A DNA stretch of 8,188 nt from Propionibacteriaceae bacterium (GTDB lineage Bacteria > Actinomycetota > Actinomycetes > Propionibacteriales > Propionibacteriaceae): assembly GCA_031282235.1 (NCBI GenBank), contig JAITED010000070.1, forward strand, positions 1-8,188, written 5' to 3'. Below are positions 6,776 through 8,188 of this stretch, piece after piece (within the stretch, counting starts at the first letter, position 1; every line of letters starts with the position of its first letter). Both the position numbers and the translations under genes were made by a program. The notes under the pieces are model-generated. The model ran no database searches. It was not told where the DNA came from and saw only the letters and a program-made list of their open reading frames with translations.

Positions 6776-6781
6776 TCCTTT
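6776..6781 (-). promoter_or_regulatory. Ribosome binding site of the aldo/keto reductase gene
   Basis: AAAGGA on the minus strand, 8 bases before the ATG at 6767, fixes the start of the gene. The same hexamer precedes the alcohol dehydrogenase. Confidence 0.7.
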
Positions 6782-6789
6782 CAACTGTT

Positions 6790-6844
6790 TTACGTATGGT
6801 TTACGTATGTTTTTACGTATGGTTTTGCGTATGTTTTCTGCGTT
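6790..6844. repeat. Phased TACGTA repeat array upstream of the aldo/keto reductase
   Basis: The self-complementary hexamer TACGTA occurs at 6791, 6802 and 6814. Degenerate copies follow at 6826 (TGCGTA) and 6839 (TGCGTT). Spacings are 11, 12, 12 and 13 bases, about one helical turn, and each core is embedded in TTTTACGTATGG-like context. The array sits between the upstream hairpin and the ribosome site, where a promoter or operator is expected. It may be a multi-site operator, but no regulator can be named. Confidence 0.7.
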
Positions 6845-6866
6845 ACGCGCTGTGGCAGCGGTAACG
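6841..6866 (-). terminator. Hairpin just after the alcohol dehydrogenase stop (U-less terminator?)
   Basis: On the minus strand CGTTACCGCTG, loop CCA, then CAGCGCGTAACG forms an 11-bp GC-rich stem with one bulged base, starting 2 bases after the TAG stop. It is followed by A-rich rather than T-rich sequence. It therefore fits the I-shaped, tail-less terminators proposed in actinobacteria, or an mRNA 3'-end stabilising structure. Confidence 0.5.
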
Positions 6867-6868
6867 GC

Positions 6869-7909
6869 CTAAACCTCCGGGAAAGTGGAGGTGTCGATGA
6901 CGTAACGGTAGCGCACCCGCGATTTCACAACGTTGTCGTAGGCCGCGCTGATTTGGTCACCGGAGATGACTTCAACCTGCGCGGTGATGCCGTGCTCGCC
7001 GCAGAAGTCCAGCATCTCCTGAGTTTCGGGGATGCCGCCAATCATGGAAGCCGCCACTATCGCCTGAATGCCGCACAGCGCTTTCAGCGATAACTGCGAT
7101 TTACCGGCGGGCATCCCCACGTCCACGAACACCCCGCCGCGTTTGCAGGTGGCCACCAGCGGGGTGATGTCCTCCTCGGCGGCGACAGTGCTAAGCACTA
7201 GGTCGAACTTGCCAGCTACCCGTTTCAGCGCGCCCGGCTCGGAGGTGGCGATGTAGTCAACCGCTCCGAAGCGCCTGCCGTCGTCCTCTTTACTGCGGGT
7301 CTGCGAGATGACGCTCACCTCAGCCCCCAGCGCGACAGCGATTTTGACGGCGACGTGCCCCAGCCCGCCCATACCCACGATGGCTACCTGTTTCCCCGGG
7401 CCTGCGCCCCATTTGCGCAGTGGGGAATACGTGGTGATGCCAGCGCACAACAGCGGCGCAGCGGCATCAAGCGGCAGCGAATCGGGGATGTGCAGCAGAT
7501 ATTTTTCATCGACGGTGATGGCGGTGGAGTAGCCGCCGTCAGTGTATTTGCCGTAGTGGTCAAGGGTGTTATACGTCCAGATGGTGCGCCCAGCACCGGT
7601 GCAGAACTGCTCCTTGCCCGCCAAACAGGATTCGCACTCCCGGCAGGAATCCACGAAGCACCCCACCCCTACGTGGTCGCCCACTTGGAAGCCGGTGACG
7701 TTCTCGCCCACCTGAGTGACGATGCCCGCCAGTTCGTGGCCCGGCACCAGCGGGTAGTGGGCTTGCCCCCACTCGCTGCGGGCGGTGTGGATGTCGGAGT
7801 GGCAGATGCCCGCGAACAGCACATCAAACAGCACCTCATTAGGCCCGGGTTCGCGCCGTTCAATGGTAGTGGGGTGGAAAAGCCCATCGGGAGAATCAAT
7901 ACAACGCAC
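6869..7909 (-). CDS. Zinc-dependent NAD(P) alcohol dehydrogenase, CAD/YahK type; disturbed 5' end
   Basis: This medium-chain dehydrogenase/reductase interconverts alcohols and aldehydes, usually as an NADPH aldehyde reductase in this subgroup. From the GTG at 7909 it has 346 residues. Catalytic zinc ligands are C36 (ICHSD), H58 (PGHE) and C155 (LLCAG). Structural zinc ligands are C89, C92, C95 and C103. The dinucleotide-binding loop is GMGGLG at 179-184. The start is doubtful. The AAAGGA site lies 24 bases from this GTG but 11 bases from an ATG at 7922 in another frame, which encodes MPTARALY and then TGA. MPTARAL joined to DSPDGLF would give a family-like N-terminus, so a frameshift (real, recoded or an assembly error) is likely at about 7896-7903. 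Likely transcribed alone. Confidence 0.9.
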   Translation of the reverse strand: MRCIDSPDGLFHPTTIERREPGPNEVLFDVLFAGICHSDIHTARSEWGQAHYPLVPGHELAGIVTQVGENVTGFQVGDHVGVGCFVDSCRECESCLAGKEQFCTGAGRTIWTYNTLDHYGKYTDGGYSTAITVDEKYLLHIPDSLPLDAAAPLLCAGITTYSPLRKWGAGPGKQVAIVGMGGLGHVAVKIAVALGAEVSVISQTRSKEDDGRRFGAVDYIATSEPGALKRVAGKFDLVLSTVAAEEDITPLVATCKRGGVFVDVGMPAGKSQLSLKALCGIQAIVAASMIGGIPETQEMLDFCGEHGITAQVEVISGDQISAAYDNVVKSRVRYRYVIDTSTFPEV

Positions 7910-7933
7910 GAGCAGTAGGCATGAGGTGCTAAG

Positions 7934-7939
7934 TCCTTT
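7934..7939 (-). promoter_or_regulatory. Ribosome binding site pointing to an ATG at 7922
   Basis: AAAGGA on the minus strand is 11 bases from the ATG at 7922 and 24 bases from the GTG at 7909. It therefore argues that translation of the alcohol dehydrogenase begins in the other frame. Confidence 0.55.
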
Positions 7940-7959
7940 CGTATCAGGTTACTGGTTTA

Positions 7960-7965
7960 AGTTTA
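7960..7965 (-). promoter_or_regulatory. Candidate -10 box of the alcohol dehydrogenase promoter
   Basis: TAAACT on the minus strand matches the actinobacterial TAnnnT pattern and would start transcription near 7953, giving a leader of about 30 bases. A second TAAACT lies 25 bases upstream (7985-7990). No convincing -35 is seen, so this is tentative. Confidence 0.3.
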
Positions 7966-7980
7966 GGTGCTTCTCGCAAA

Positions 7981-8009
7981 CGGGAGTTTATCCAGTTCTT
8001 GGATTCCCG
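7981..8009. repeat. Nested dyad upstream of the alcohol dehydrogenase
   Basis: An inner inverted repeat, ATCCA-5 bases-TGGAT (7990-8004), is enclosed by CGGGA (7981-7985) and TCCCG (8005-8009), with a 4-base bulge on one side. It lies just upstream of the candidate -10. It may be an operator for a dimeric repressor, or the terminator of a gene beyond the contig edge, since TTTGC follows on the minus strand. Confidence 0.5.
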
Positions 8010-8030
8010 CCTATTTTCCCTATCTCTCAT

Positions 8031-8108
8031 TTACTCTTACCTGTTCCTGCTTACTCTTGCTTGTTCTTGTGTACTCTTTCTTGCTTGCTTACTTTCGCTT
8101 ATTGTTAC
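8031..8108. repeat. Four imperfect 20-bp pyrimidine-rich direct repeats
   Basis: Units at 8031-8050, 8051-8070, 8071-8088 and 8089-8108 follow the consensus TTACTCTTGC then TTGTTCTTGC; the third unit is 18 bases. Each unit is itself two similar 10-base halves, so the period matches the DNA helix. The plus strand is almost free of G and A except at fixed positions, and no coding frame is supported. Together with 7923-8030 this forms a 190-base non-coding region upstream of the alcohol dehydrogenase. Confidence 0.6.
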
Positions 8109-8111
8109 GTA

Positions 8112-8188
<77 letters not shown>

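Noticed and set aside
7355..7918. 187-codon open frame on the plus strand across the alcohol dehydrogenase
   Set aside because: It is antisense to the zinc-binding and cofactor motifs of a clear dehydrogenase and has no recognisable domain.
8031..8108. CRISPR array
   Set aside because: The repeats are contiguous and degenerate with no spacers, and no cas gene is present.

Overview
The window reads as one end of a draft contig from a moderately GC-rich actinomycete (Actinomycetota). The case for this rests on three things: a GlnR-type regulator with the Actinobacteria-specific receiver, the mycobacterial-style order ppk then mutT1 (NUDIX plus histidine-phosphatase fusion), and the actinobacterial cluster nitrobindin / YgfZ-fold / D-aminoacyl-tRNA deacylase. 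I cannot name the genus. All nine protein genes are on the minus strand, so transcription runs from high to low coordinates. The right end (8112-8188) is a C-run followed by a 61-G run, almost certainly a sequencing or assembly artefact. The left end (about 1-97) is a set of nested inverted repeats, the kind of element that breaks assemblies.

From right to left: (i) 7923-8111 is non-coding and holds four imperfect 20-bp pyrimidine-rich direct repeats, a 29-bp dyad and a likely -10 box upstream of a zinc alcohol dehydrogenase of the CAD/YahK type (6869-7909). Its 5' end looks frameshifted or recoded. (ii) A 101-bp spacer contains a strong hairpin just after the dehydrogenase stop and a helically phased array of TACGTA motifs. 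It leads into a tight cluster: aldo/keto reductase (5832-6767), a small single-pass membrane protein (5630-5815), a nitrobindin-family protein (5096-5599), a shortened YgfZ/GcvT-fold protein (4442-5092) and dtd (3958-4407). (iii) After a 92-bp AT-richer spacer comes a second operon: GlnR-like regulator (3179-3865), ppk (1038-3182, overlapping the regulator by 4 bp) and mutT1 (126-1022).

Functionally, the left operon joins an orphan nitrogen-type regulator to polyphosphate synthesis and nucleotide-pool sanitation. The right cluster joins carbonyl detoxification (two reductases) to D-amino-acid proofreading and two proteins whose relatives work with heme/NO and Fe-S clusters. The most notable observation is that these two adjacent, nearly abutting genes both appear to have lost their hallmark cofactor-related residue. 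The nitrobindin has Tyr where the family has the heme-ligating His, and the YgfZ-like protein lacks the whole KGC-x-GQE signature and much of its first domain. I see no CRISPR array, tRNA, rRNA, insertion sequence or phage gene.
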